This document shows, piece after piece, positions 15,400 through 22,078 of a stretch of DNA of 35,583 nucleotides (the first letter of the stretch is position 1; every line of letters begins with the position of its first letter). The position numbers and the translations under genes were made by a program. Location of the stretch: the IMG/VR virus record IMGVR_UViG_3300007735_000664, positions 1-35,583 of that record; one strand, written 5' to 3'. The notes under the pieces are model-generated. The model was not told where the DNA came from. It saw only the letters and a list, made by a program, of their open reading frames with translations, and did no database searches. This stretch comes from a virus.

Positions 15400-16137
15400 G
15401 TGTCTATTGAGGCGATAAATTGGGCGCTGAACCATGCACCATGCGAAAACAGTACGCAAAAGTTGGTGCTTTTTGCGCTCGCCAACCATGCTCATCCTGA
15501 CGGAACTTCGGCTTTCCCTTCGGTAGCGAGAATTATGCGGTACACACTTCTTTCGGAGCGGGCAATTCGTTTGCATCTTGCAGGTTTAGAAGAATTAGGT
15601 TTGATTGAGCGTGGCGATGCGTTTGTCGTCGCTTCATATATCAATCGTCCTGACCGTCGCCCGCAGAGTTGGAATCTTCGTTTGGACAAGGTTAGCGAGG
15701 TGCAACCTGTGCAGGTCGTGAATGAACGGGGTGCATCTAGTGCAGGTAACGGGGTGCATTTGGTGCATGAACGGGGTGCAGGAGATGCACCCAAACCATA
15801 CATAGAACCATCAATAGAACCATCAAGTGTTTTCATGTCTGAAGCGGTGAATCTTTGTAATCTTTTGGCGCATCTGATTCACGAGAACGGTAGCCGTTTA
15901 CCGAAGGTAACAAACAAGTGGATTCAGGACATGGAGAAAATTATGAGGCTTGACGGTAGGACACCTCAGCAGGTTGAGATGGCGATTCGTTGGTGTCAAA
16001 AAAATTCTTTTTGGAAGGCAAACATTTTGTCACCTTCAAAGTTGCGGGACAAGTATGACCAATTAAGGTTGCAGGCTTCTCGTGAAATGACAAGTCATCC
16101 TTTGAGTGGATTGTCGGATTTTTTGGCTGAGTCGTGA
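15400..16137 (+). CDS. Winged-helix replication initiator-like protein
   Basis: A 245-residue protein starting at GTG 15400 behind AAGGAG. Residues 1-95 form a helix-turn-helix domain like phage and plasmid initiators (STQKLVLFALANHAHPDGTS, FPSVARIMRYT, RAIRLHLAGLEELGLIER). Residues 100-143 are a low-complexity linker. Residues 145-240 form a second helical domain (KWIQDMEKIMRLDGRTPQQV, WCQKNSFWKANILSPSKLRD) typical of replisome organisers that recruit the helicase loader. The linker DNA carries ordered repeats that could be the origin, as in lambda O. A loader-like gene follows at 16722. The overall plan is well supported; the origin is inferred. Confidence 0.75.
   Translation: MSIEAINWALNHAPCENSTQKLVLFALANHAHPDGTSAFPSVARIMRYTLLSERAIRLHLAGLEELGLIERGDAFVVASYINRPDRRPQSWNLRLDKVSEVQPVQVVNERGASSAGNGVHLVHERGAGDAPKPYIEPSIEPSSVFMSEAVNLCNLLAHLIHENGSRLPKVTNKWIQDMEKIMRLDGRTPQQVEMAIRWCQKNSFWKANILSPSKLRDKYDQLRLQASREMTSHPLSGLSDFLAES
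15700..15825 (+). repeat. Iteron-like array within the initiator gene (candidate origin)
   Basis: ACGGGGTGCA occurs at 15726, 15749 and 15771 (23 and 22 bases apart, two helix turns). GTGCA also occurs in pairs nine bases apart at 15700/15709, 15731/15740 and 15754/15763, and again at 15776. GGGTGCA (15774-15780) and TGCACCC (15786-15792) form a perfect inverted repeat. Two tandem copies of ATAGAACCATCA follow (15802-15813, 15814-15825). The second decamer is in a different reading phase from the other two, so it is conserved as DNA, not as peptide. Confidence 0.65.
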
Positions 16138-16559
16138 GCAAAGTTTTTGACGATGCTCATTATGATGAGGACGATTGGGCGAAGTACAAGGTAATTCGTT
16201 GGTTGCAAAAACACGGTTATCGGGCGTGGGTGAATCCTGACCAATATGGAATTGATGTGCTTGCCACCAAAGACGGCAAGGCTTATGCGTTTGAAGTGGA
16301 GGTCAAACACATTTGGGTGGATTTTGATTTCCCTTTCAACGAAGTTCATTTTTCTGCTCGGAAGTTAAAGTTTGTTCTTTATCCTGCGGAAGTTTGGTTT
16401 GTGATGTTAAACAATGAGTTGACTAATTCGTTGTTTGTTTCGGCTGAGGATTTTAACAATGCGCCGATTGTGCGGAAAAATACGGTGTATTCGTCGGACG
16501 AAATGTTTGTGGAGTTGCCTGTAGATTTGGTTCGTTTTATTGATTTTTCGGAGGTTTGA
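16134..16559 (+). CDS. PD-(D/E)XK nuclease-like protein
   Basis: A 141-residue protein with the layout of a small restriction-endonuclease-fold nuclease: an N-terminal helix (WAKYKVIRWLQKHGY), then YGIDVLATKDGKAYAFEVEV followed by KHIW. Here Asp41 and Glu56-Val57-Lys58 (possibly Glu54) would be the catalytic D...ExK. The C-terminal half is beta-rich with many aromatics. It may resolve branched DNA, nick DNA or repair it. The GTG start overlaps the initiator stop by four bases, so it belongs to the replication operon. The catalytic pattern is visible, but the substrate is unknown. Confidence 0.62.
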   Translation: MSKVFDDAHYDEDDWAKYKVIRWLQKHGYRAWVNPDQYGIDVLATKDGKAYAFEVEVKHIWVDFDFPFNEVHFSARKLKFVLYPAEVWFVMLNNELTNSLFVSAEDFNNAPIVRKNTVYSSDEMFVELPVDLVRFIDFSEV

Positions 16560-16720
16560 TGAAAGTTAAATGTAATTCGTGTGGGCATATTTTTGCGCCT
16601 GAACCACGACGAACAACGGGTTGTTTATGCGATAGCGATGCACCGACTTGGATAGGTCTGACGGCTGACGGCAAGTTGATTACGATGAGTTATGCAAATT
16701 ACGAGACGGTAGAGGAGTGA
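16559..16720 (+). CDS. Small Cys-rich protein
   Basis: A 53-residue frame starting at ATG 16559, overlapping the previous stop as TGATG, and ending at TGA 16718-16720. It has a CNSCG pair near the N-terminus and a CLC pair near residue 24, suggesting a small zinc-binding fold, followed by a beta hairpin-like part (WIGLTADGKLITMSY). Position between nuclease and loader-like genes puts it in the replication operon. The family is not recognised. Confidence 0.55.
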   Translation: MKVKCNSCGHIFAPEPRRTTGCLCDSDAPTWIGLTADGKLITMSYANYETVEE

Positions 16721-16721
16721 T

Positions 16722-17225
16722 GTGGAGAAAAGGGAAACTGCGGAGGTGTTGGCGATGTTGGCGTCGGCATACCCCCATATAAAAATTACGAAAGAAACAG
16801 CCGAGATTTACCATGATGTCCTACAAGATTTAGACATTGGGCAATGCGTTCAGGCGTCACGAAGTATCGTCAGGTTCTCACAGTTTTTCCCGTCAGCGTC
16901 GGAGATTCGTCGTGCTGTTTTGAAGGAAATGAATTTGTTGTCGCCGTTGCCGATTGAAGCATGGGGTGAAGTTATCGCCGTTGCAACAGGTGAGGGATTG
17001 AGGAAGACCCACGAGTGGTCACATAAAACTATTGAAGAAGTCGTGCAAGCAATCGGTTGGAGGGAGATTTGTGTTGCAGAAAATCAAGGTGTGTTGAGGG
17101 CGCATTTTCTTAAACTTTATGAGAGTCTTGCTACGAAGAACGACCAAGAAATTTTGGTCGGGTCATCAGTTAAAGAATTGGGGTTTGGTGTGAGGAAAGC
17201 ATTAGGGCGGGCAGGAGCCGAGTGA
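16722..17225 (+). CDS. Helicase-loader-like replication protein
   Basis: A 167-residue mostly helical protein from GTG 16722. The N-terminal part (TAEVLAMLASAYPHIKIT, ETAEIYHDVLQDLD, then SQFFPSASEIRRAV) matches the phage replisome-loader type seen in actinophages and in the G39P-like group, where it delivers replicative helicase to the initiator. The C-terminal part has the pattern VVQAIGWREICVAEN and HFLKLYESL. No ATPase motif is present, so it is not a DnaC-type loader. It follows the initiator gene in the same operon. No phage helicase is seen here, so the partner would be the host DnaB. Confidence 0.6.
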   Translation: MEKRETAEVLAMLASAYPHIKITKETAEIYHDVLQDLDIGQCVQASRSIVRFSQFFPSASEIRRAVLKEMNLLSPLPIEAWGEVIAVATGEGLRKTHEWSHKTIEEVVQAIGWREICVAENQGVLRAHFLKLYESLATKNDQEILVGSSVKELGFGVRKALGRAGAE

Positions 17226-17566
17226 AGAAACGGGCTAAACCGTTACGGCGAACCCCGTTGAGGTCTAAATCATCCCCTAAACGCTCTCCTTTGCGCTCTA
17301 AGCGTCGTGTTGACCCCGAATGGCAGAAGGCTAGGAAAGAGGTGTTGAAACGCTCAGAGGGGCGTTGTGAAGCCCGCATCCGAGGTTGCCAAGGGGTCGC
17401 AAACCATGTCCACCACATTTTGCGCCGTTCTCAAGGCGGAAAGCATGAAACAGAGAACCTATTGAGTGTGTGTCATCGGTGCCACGAATACATTCATGCG
17501 AACCCGAAAGAATCGGCTGAAAAGAAATTTCTCAAAATCAAGAAATATGAGGATGACGAAAACTAA
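17222..17566 (+). CDS. HNH endonuclease
   Basis: A 114-residue protein with a very basic N-terminus (about 30 residues of Lys, Arg, Pro, Ser) and an HNH/zinc domain. Cys49, Cys56, Cys84 and Cys87 are likely zinc ligands; HVHH (62-65), Asn79 in ENLL and His88/His92 form the beta-beta-alpha metal catalytic site. In many phages a similar HNH protein lies beside the terminase and helps packaging; here it lies in the replication operon, so a role in recombination or DNA processing is as likely. GTG start overlaps the upstream stop by four bases. Confidence 0.78.
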   Translation: MKKRAKPLRRTPLRSKSSPKRSPLRSKRRVDPEWQKARKEVLKRSEGRCEARIRGCQGVANHVHHILRRSQGGKHETENLLSVCHRCHEYIHANPKESAEKKFLKIKKYEDDEN

Positions 17567-17575
17567 CATCCTTGG

Positions 17576-17977
17576 ATGGAATTAGGTCGTTCAAGTTATC
17601 AGTTCACTTTGGTGGAAAGACCTTGGACGGTTAACGCTGAGCGAGCGGGTAATCGTTGGGAGCGGGCTAAGAAAACAAAACATTGGCGAGAACAGTTTTG
17701 TTTGTTATGTCGGAGTCAGGCACCGTCAACCTTGACTGATGCTGTCGTTGAGGTACGGCTTACTTTGAAGGGTCGGCTTCAAGATACTTCTGCCTGTATG
17801 CCTGCCGTCAAAGCGGCGATTGACGGGCTTGTGGATGGCGGTCTTTTCGTGGATGATACGGGTGACCATGTGAAATGTATTGTGTTTTGGGCGCCCGTGA
17901 AGGCAAAGGTTGATGCGTTGACAATTTTCGTTGAGGGGATAGAGATGGATAGAGCGGGCTATACTCAACCCAAGTAA
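17576..17977 (+). CDS. RusA-like Holliday junction resolvase
   Basis: A 133-residue protein resembling RusA endonucleases, which cut four-way DNA junctions as dimers. The typical pattern is present: Asp70 in RLQDTSACMP (replacing the more usual DxDN), Asp83 in AAIDGLVDGGLF, and VDD (92-94) before a final beta-rich region. It would resolve recombination intermediates from the exonuclease/annealing system before packaging. ATG 17576 has GGAT close upstream and starts nine bases after the HNH stop. The second acidic position deviates from the family norm, so activity is likely but not certain. Confidence 0.72.
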   Translation: MELGRSSYQFTLVERPWTVNAERAGNRWERAKKTKHWREQFCLLCRSQAPSTLTDAVVEVRLTLKGRLQDTSACMPAVKAAIDGLVDGGLFVDDTGDHVKCIVFWAPVKAKVDALTIFVEGIEMDRAGYTQPK

Positions 17978-17993
17978 ATCTCAGGAGGATGTA

Positions 17994-18248
17994 ATGCCAA
18001 AACTAGGTGAAATTGATGTACCCGAATTTAAATCGGAAAACGATGAAAGCGATTTGCAAAAGGTGAAGATGTTGACGCAGATGATGAGAGAACATCAACA
18101 GTCTGTAATTCGGTTGGGCAAGCAACGAAGAAAAGTGGTGAGGAAACTTCGTTCTCGCCGTGTGCCTTATCGTCAGATTGCTGACTCGTGTGGCGTGACC
18201 GACCAAGCCTTGTTCGCTGATTTAAGGAAACACCCAACAGACGAATGA
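17994..18248 (+). CDS. Small HTH protein
   Basis: An 84-residue protein behind an excellent AGGAGG ribosome binding site, starting at ATG 17994. A charged N-terminal helix precedes a helix-turn-helix-like C-terminus (RRVPYRQIADSCGVTDQALF), with many Arg and Lys in between. It could be a transcription regulator or a DNA-binding accessory factor. It overlaps the next gene by four bases (ATGA). The upstream GGGCTATACT at 17956-17965 resembles a -10 element but lacks a suitable -35. Confidence 0.55.
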   Translation: MPKLGEIDVPEFKSENDESDLQKVKMLTQMMREHQQSVIRLGKQRRKVVRKLRSRRVPYRQIADSCGVTDQALFADLRKHPTDE

Positions 18249-18586
18249 AAAACCAACCAATTATTCAAGTTGATGTTGAAAACGAGTTGCTGAGATTAGT
18301 CAATTTGTTGGAACAAGAAACTGAAAATTTTGAGGCGCTCGCCATTGATGGGGCGAAGAAAGAATCGGCGTTCAAAAAAGTTTGGGCTTCAACATATTTG
18401 ACTGCTGAGGGTTCTATTCGTAATCGTGAGGCGATGGCGGATTTGGGGAATTCGGACGCCATGTTTCAGTACAAGTTGTCTGAGGCGTTGGTTAAAGCCA
18501 AGCGGGAGAAACTTTTGTTTTTGAGGACGAGCATTGATGCGTTGAGGTCTTTGAACGCAAATGTGAGGGTTCAAACCTTTGATTGA
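18245..18586 (+). CDS. Helical hypothetical protein of the replication operon
   Basis: A 113-residue protein composed almost wholly of charged helices: ENELLRLVNLLEQETENFEA, then AFKKVWASTYLTAEGSIRNR, and a closing LLFLRTSIDALRSLNANVRV. I recall similar proteins beside RusA or recombination genes in actinophages, with the same closing DALRSLNANVR pattern, but no function is known to me. It is the last gene before a gap containing a new promoter. Confidence 0.55.
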   Translation: MKNQPIIQVDVENELLRLVNLLEQETENFEALAIDGAKKESAFKKVWASTYLTAEGSIRNREAMADLGNSDAMFQYKLSEALVKAKREKLLFLRTSIDALRSLNANVRVQTFD

Positions 18587-18612
18587 CCGTTTCTTTACTT
18601 TTTGTTAAAAAC

Positions 18613-18641
18613 TTGACCTTGGTATAGTTTTGCCATAAGAT
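18613..18641 (+). promoter_or_regulatory. Promoter TTGACC-N17-TAAGAT with strong leader
   Basis: TTGACC (18613-18618), a 17-base spacer and TAAGAT (18636-18641) precede a leader ending TGTCCGAAGGGAGGACAAATG. The leader is nearly identical to that of the gene at 28766 (TGTCCGAAGGGAGGGCAAATG), so the two operons share a duplicated promoter/ribosome binding site unit. Confidence 0.6.
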
Positions 18642-18664
18642 GAGATTGTCCGAAGGGAGGACAA

Positions 18665-19066
18665 ATGCAAAAACTTGAAAAAGTAATTTACCAAGAGGCT
18701 TTACAAAAAGCCGAAGAAGTAGCAAAAGCAACAATTCCCGAACCGATGATTGTCGGTACAGCAAAAACATTTTTCGGCAATGAAATTGATGAAACCAAAA
18801 AAACTTATTTCGTGGAAGGCGGTGTTTGCGGATTTGCTTGGATAGTTGTCAAACCCGCTCTCGGCAAATTCGTGAAATGGTTGAAATTGAATCAAATCGG
18901 TTACAAAAATTATGGTGGTGGATGGGCAATTCCCGCCCGACCCGAATTTACAAAAAACAATCCACTTGCTCAATCTCTAGCCATCAACGAAGCGTGGGCT
19001 AGGGCGTTCGCCCAAGTGTTGAGAGATAACGGGCTTGACGCTTACGCAGAAAGCAGGATGGATTGA
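18665..19066 (+). CDS. Conserved-looking hypothetical protein
   Basis: A 133-residue protein with an N-terminal Lys/Glu/Ala helix and a core containing GVCGFAWIVVKPALGKFVKW, GYKNYGGGWAIP and a C-terminal helix AINEAWARAFAQVLRDNGLD followed by ESRMD. The compact Gly/Trp-rich middle with conserved-looking spacing is familiar from hypothetical proteins of actinobacteria and their phages. I know no function. It is the first gene behind the promoter at 18613 and overlaps the zincin gene by four bases (TTGA), so the two products may act together. Confidence 0.55.
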   Translation: MQKLEKVIYQEALQKAEEVAKATIPEPMIVGTAKTFFGNEIDETKKTYFVEGGVCGFAWIVVKPALGKFVKWLKLNQIGYKNYGGGWAIPARPEFTKNNPLAQSLAINEAWARAFAQVLRDNGLDAYAESRMD

Positions 19067-19512
19067 AATATCATCGGCGCTACAAACACTTCAACAAAAA
19101 AACTCTTCGTGCCACAAAAGAATTGATGAAAAATTGGGGCAACGATGACGAAGAAAAAAACTTGGCAAAAATGAAGAAGTGGATTCGGGAAGTTTCTGAA
19201 ATTTATCAAATCAATTTCCCGATGCTCAAAATTATCCGCTTGGCAGGCGAGGGCTGTTATTCCCCGTTGCTGAACGAAATTTATATGGCTCGGTTATCAA
19301 TCGTGACCCTGTTGCACGAATTTCGCCACGCAATGCAGGCTCAAGGTAAGGCACCTCAATTTCGTCGCAATCGTCCTTTGGAAGCCAAGGGAGGGGCTGA
19401 GGATGATGCGAGGGCATGGTCATTGAGTCTTTACTACAAAGTTGCACCACGAAGTTTTAAACGCCTTGCCTCGGCAAATCAGATTTATTTCGTAAGTGCA
19501 GAGGATGTTTGA
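19063..19512 (+). CDS. Zincin-like metalloprotease/metalloprotein
   Basis: A 149-residue protein with a clear HExxH zinc motif (VTLLHEFRHAMQAQG, His/Glu at about residues 86-90) and a downstream helix with acidic residues (GAEDDARAWSLSLYYKV) that could give the third ligand, as in gluzincins. The N-terminal half is basic and helical. The plan is close to small ImmA/IrrE- or SprT-like phage metallopeptidases. It starts at TTG 19063, overlapping the upstream stop. Its target is unknown; it lies just before the amidoligase operon. It might cut a host regulator or process a peptide, but this is speculation. Confidence 0.6.
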   Translation: MKYHRRYKHFNKKTLRATKELMKNWGNDDEEKNLAKMKKWIREVSEIYQINFPMLKIIRLAGEGCYSPLLNEIYMARLSIVTLLHEFRHAMQAQGKAPQFRRNRPLEAKGGAEDDARAWSLSLYYKVAPRSFKRLASANQIYFVSAEDV

Positions 19513-19523
19513 AAATAGGTGAT

Positions 19524-19552
19524 TTGACAATCGGACTAAAGGATGGTATAGT
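19524..19552 (+). promoter_or_regulatory. Promoter TTGACA-N17-TATAGT
   Basis: Perfect -35 TTGACA (19524-19529), 17-base spacer and TATAGT -10 (19547-19552). It drives the amidoligase and glutamine amidotransferase genes. The leader contains GAGGAAGGGGAA as ribosome binding site before ATG 19577. Confidence 0.75.
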
Positions 19553-19576
19553 TTAAGTATGAGGAAGGGGAACTAG

Positions 19577-20695
19577 ATGCCACAAACAACAAATCAAACA
19601 CTTCAGCGTGACCGTGATGCGTGGGAACTTCGTCATTCAGAACATCAAACTTGGGCGACTATCGCTCAAGCACTTGGCTTCACTCAAGAGTCTGTAGCCC
19701 GAGCGGCGGCACGACGCCACGCTAGACGCCTCGGCATGGTTCCGCAGGTAAACCCGAACCGTTCAAACGCAGGACGCCGAGCGGCAAATTTACGATTCGG
19801 TCAAGCAACTCCATTACCGAATGTCAACGCTCCGCTTGGTCAATTTCTTCCAATCAATCAACGAACATTCGGTGTTGAGATTGAGTTCAAAACTGTGGCA
19901 AAACATTTTGCCGCCGCAAAAGTTGCTGAGGCTTTAGGTGTCAATCACATTCACTCTTTCGCCTATCACAACAATCGTTGCGAAGTTTGCCATCAGTTAG
20001 TTCCGACTCACGAGATTTACACTCAATGGAAGGTTGAGCGTGACGGCTCGGTAACTACGGTGATGGGTGGTTGTGAATACGGCGGTGAACTCGTTTCGCC
20101 AATTCTCACCATAGATGGTGACGGACTTCAACAAATCAAAACTGTCACTCAAGCATTAAAACAAGCAGGAGCGACTGTTGACCGACGATGTGGTTTGCAC
20201 ATTCACATTTCTGTCAAAGATTTTGACAACCAACAGAGGGCGAACATCGTAGATTTGTGGGCGCTTCAAGAGCGAGTGATTGAACGCTTCGTTGCCAAAA
20301 GCAGAATCAACAATCAATATTGCGCTCGTATGAATCCTCGTAGGGTGGATGATTTGGTTGACGCCCTAAAGCGAGGCAGAAGCGTGTCGGGCATGATAGG
20401 CAAGATGCAATCCCTCAATATTCTTCCCTACGAAACACCGAAGAAAACCTTTGAGGTCAGGTTGCACCAAGGTACGCTCTCGGGCAAAAAGATAAACACT
20501 TGGGTCAAACTGCTGTTAGCGTTCTTTCAAAACTCGGCGCTGAATGACCGTTTACAAACAGACTTCCCGATGCCCGACCCGAACGATATCAATGTACGAC
20601 CTTTGCTCGGGGTGTTAGCAGGCAAAGGATTCATAAATCAACGAGATGCAGATTATTTAACCGAGAGAGCAGATGCTCTAGCAAGGAGAAACTAA
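19577..20695 (+). CDS. Amidoligase family enzyme with N-terminal HTH-like segment
   Basis: A 372-residue protein. Residues 10-55 look like a helix-turn-helix (TWATIAQALGFTQESVARAA). Residues 61-76 contain NRSNAGRRAANLRF, similar to a motif repeated near the terminase. From residue 97 the amidoligase (glutamine-synthetase-like fold) signature appears: FGVEIEF (98-104), RDGSV and CEYGGELVSPIL (155-177), RRCGLHIHI (203-211), then EVRLHQGTLSGKKINTWV. These enzymes use ATP to form amide or isopeptide bonds, with Glu/His residues binding Mg-ATP. The next gene, two bases downstream, is a class II glutamine amidotransferase that could supply ammonia. The substrate is unknown. Confidence 0.78.
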   Translation: MPQTTNQTLQRDRDAWELRHSEHQTWATIAQALGFTQESVARAAARRHARRLGMVPQVNPNRSNAGRRAANLRFGQATPLPNVNAPLGQFLPINQRTFGVEIEFKTVAKHFAAAKVAEALGVNHIHSFAYHNNRCEVCHQLVPTHEIYTQWKVERDGSVTTVMGGCEYGGELVSPILTIDGDGLQQIKTVTQALKQAGATVDRRCGLHIHISVKDFDNQQRANIVDLWALQERVIERFVAKSRINNQYCARMNPRRVDDLVDALKRGRSVSGMIGKMQSLNILPYETPKKTFEVRLHQGTLSGKKINTWVKLLLAFFQNSALNDRLQTDFPMPDPNDINVRPLLGVLAGKGFINQRDADYLTERADALARRN

Positions 20696-20697
20696 GT

Positions 20698-21516
20698 ATG
20701 TGTGGTATCGCAGGTTTTTCAATAAGCAACAAAGACCACCGCAAACTGAAGTCCCGTAATCTCGCTGAGAAACTTTTGTTAGAGATTGTGGCTCGTGGTG
20801 AGGACGCCACAGGAGCGGCATGGACAGAAGATGTCAACGGCAAAAGCGAAGTTTATTTCGCCAAAGAAGCATTGCCCGCCGAACTGTTCGTGGAGTACAC
20901 CTCGGAGATGATTCCACGATTTACGAGAACAGCAATTCTGCACACGAGGTATGCGACCAAAGGTACGCCAAACAATAACGACAACAATCACCCGATAGTG
21001 ATTCCAAACAAAATTGTCGGTGTCCACAATGGTGTCATTGCCAACGATGACGAGTTGTTTGAAACAAATAATTGGGACAGAATTGCTGAGGTTGACTCGG
21101 AGGCAATCTTCCAAATAATTGCCAACTGCAAAAAACCGTTACACAGACTTCTTGACTTGAAGGGCAGAGCGGCTATCGCTTGGCTTGATGTGGCTGACCC
21201 AAAAACTTTGCACTTGGCGAGGTTGGAAGGTTCACCTTTGTTCATTGGTCACACCTACGGTGACTCGCTCATCTTCGCTTCCACAGAGGCGCTCCTCAAA
21301 CAAGCGGCAAAAGAAGCCAAAGTTTCGTTGGCAACCGTTTGGGAAGTTCCCGAAATGATGTACCTTAAGGTGCAGGCAGGCAAAATCATTGAACGAAAAC
21401 CGCTCGGAGATAAACCGAAGCAGTTGCCGATTCGCCCGAAGCCTTTTGGTGGTAGGGAGTTGTTCCCTCTGTCGGGCTATCCCGTAAGACCTTACAGACA
21501 CTACAGCGAACGATAA
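20698..21516 (+). CDS. Class II glutamine amidotransferase
   Basis: A 272-residue Ntn-type amidotransferase beginning MCGIAGF, so Cys2 becomes the N-terminal nucleophile after Met removal. Further family marks are LHTRYATKGTPNNNDNNHP (glutamine-site Arg in LHTRYA, about residue 82) and VGVHNGVIANDDEL. It would hydrolyse glutamine and pass ammonia to a partner. It lacks the synthetase or isomerase domain found in PurF, GlmS or AsnB, so the partner is probably the amidoligase encoded two bases upstream. The C-terminal 40 residues are Pro/Arg-rich. Phage-encoded amidoligase/amidotransferase pairs are known from genomic surveys, but their products are unknown to me. Confidence 0.85.
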   Translation: MCGIAGFSISNKDHRKLKSRNLAEKLLLEIVARGEDATGAAWTEDVNGKSEVYFAKEALPAELFVEYTSEMIPRFTRTAILHTRYATKGTPNNNDNNHPIVIPNKIVGVHNGVIANDDELFETNNWDRIAEVDSEAIFQIIANCKKPLHRLLDLKGRAAIAWLDVADPKTLHLARLEGSPLFIGHTYGDSLIFASTEALLKQAAKEAKVSLATVWEVPEMMYLKVQAGKIIERKPLGDKPKQLPIRPKPFGGRELFPLSGYPVRPYRHYSER

Positions 21517-21553
21517 ACCTCAAAGCCGTACACCCGTCGGCTAAGGTTTGGAA

Positions 21554-21991
21554 ATGACTTGGTATTTGAAAGCGTCGTGTCGGGGTATGGATACCAAAAT
21601 CTTTTTTCCGACGGATGATGAACGCACGGCGATGCGACGGAAACGAGAACGGCAAGCAAAAGACATTTGCGCTCGTTGTGTCGTAACCGAAGAATGTTTG
21701 AAGGCAGGAGAGTTTGAGGACGGCATTTGGGGTGGTTTGACCCGAGCCGAACGATTAGGAGCGTCTCGTCATCGGGTGCCGTTAGAACGCCCGATGGCGG
21801 TTGCTCAGGTGGAGAACGAATCGCCTTGGGTCATCATTGAAACGAGCGGTGATTACTGTATTTGGCAACGAGATTCTGATGCGACATGGCATGGGGCTGA
21901 ATGGGCAGTTGTTAAAAACGAACAGATTCTCAAAATTTTTGATGACCTCAATAACGCTTACACGAGTTATGGGCATTTGCTACACTCCTAA
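21554..21991 (+). CDS. WhiB-family transcription regulator
   Basis: A 145-residue protein from ATG 21554 (a TTG six bases earlier is in frame). Four cysteines in the WhiB pattern (Cys9, Cys39, Cys42, Cys48) would hold a 4Fe-4S cluster, followed by GIWGGLTRAER, the usual Gly/Trp turn. An unusual C-terminal part of about 75 residues (IIETSGDYCIWQRDSDATWH) follows, rich in Trp/Asp. WhiB proteins occur only in Actinobacteria and their phages and act through the principal sigma factor, so this gene is the best host marker. It may redirect host or phage promoters. Confidence 0.88.
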   Translation: MTWYLKASCRGMDTKIFFPTDDERTAMRRKRERQAKDICARCVVTEECLKAGEFEDGIWGGLTRAERLGASRHRVPLERPMAVAQVENESPWVIIETSGDYCIWQRDSDATWHGAEWAVVKNEQILKIFDDLNNAYTSYGHLLHS

Positions 21992-22017
21992 ACGCCAAGG
22001 CGGGGTAGGCTTCCCTT

Positions 22018-22056
22018 CCCCTCACGGTGAGCGTTTCCTTTCCGCCCCGTGAGGGG
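22018..22056 (+). promoter_or_regulatory. Perfect inverted repeat in the leader of the ParB-like gene
   Basis: CCCCTCACGG (22018-22027) is matched by CCGTGAGGGG (22047-22056), a perfect 10-bp inverted repeat around 19 bases. It lies in the 87-base gap between the WhiB stop and the GTG at 22079, shortly before the TAAGGAAA ribosome binding site. It may be an operator, an RNA hairpin or a terminator without a U run. I see no promoter hexamers of the phage type here. Confidence 0.5.
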
Positions 22057-22078
22057 CTACCTCCTAAGGAAAATTATC

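Noticed and set aside
17222-17566. HNH gene as a homing endonuclease
   Set aside because: It is embedded in the operon with four-base overlap and has no intron or gene interruption beside it; a phage DNA-processing nuclease is more likely.
17918-17965. Promoter from TTGACA (17918) and TATACT (17960)
   Set aside because: The 36-base separation is too long for a sigma-70-type promoter and no better -35 lies in between.
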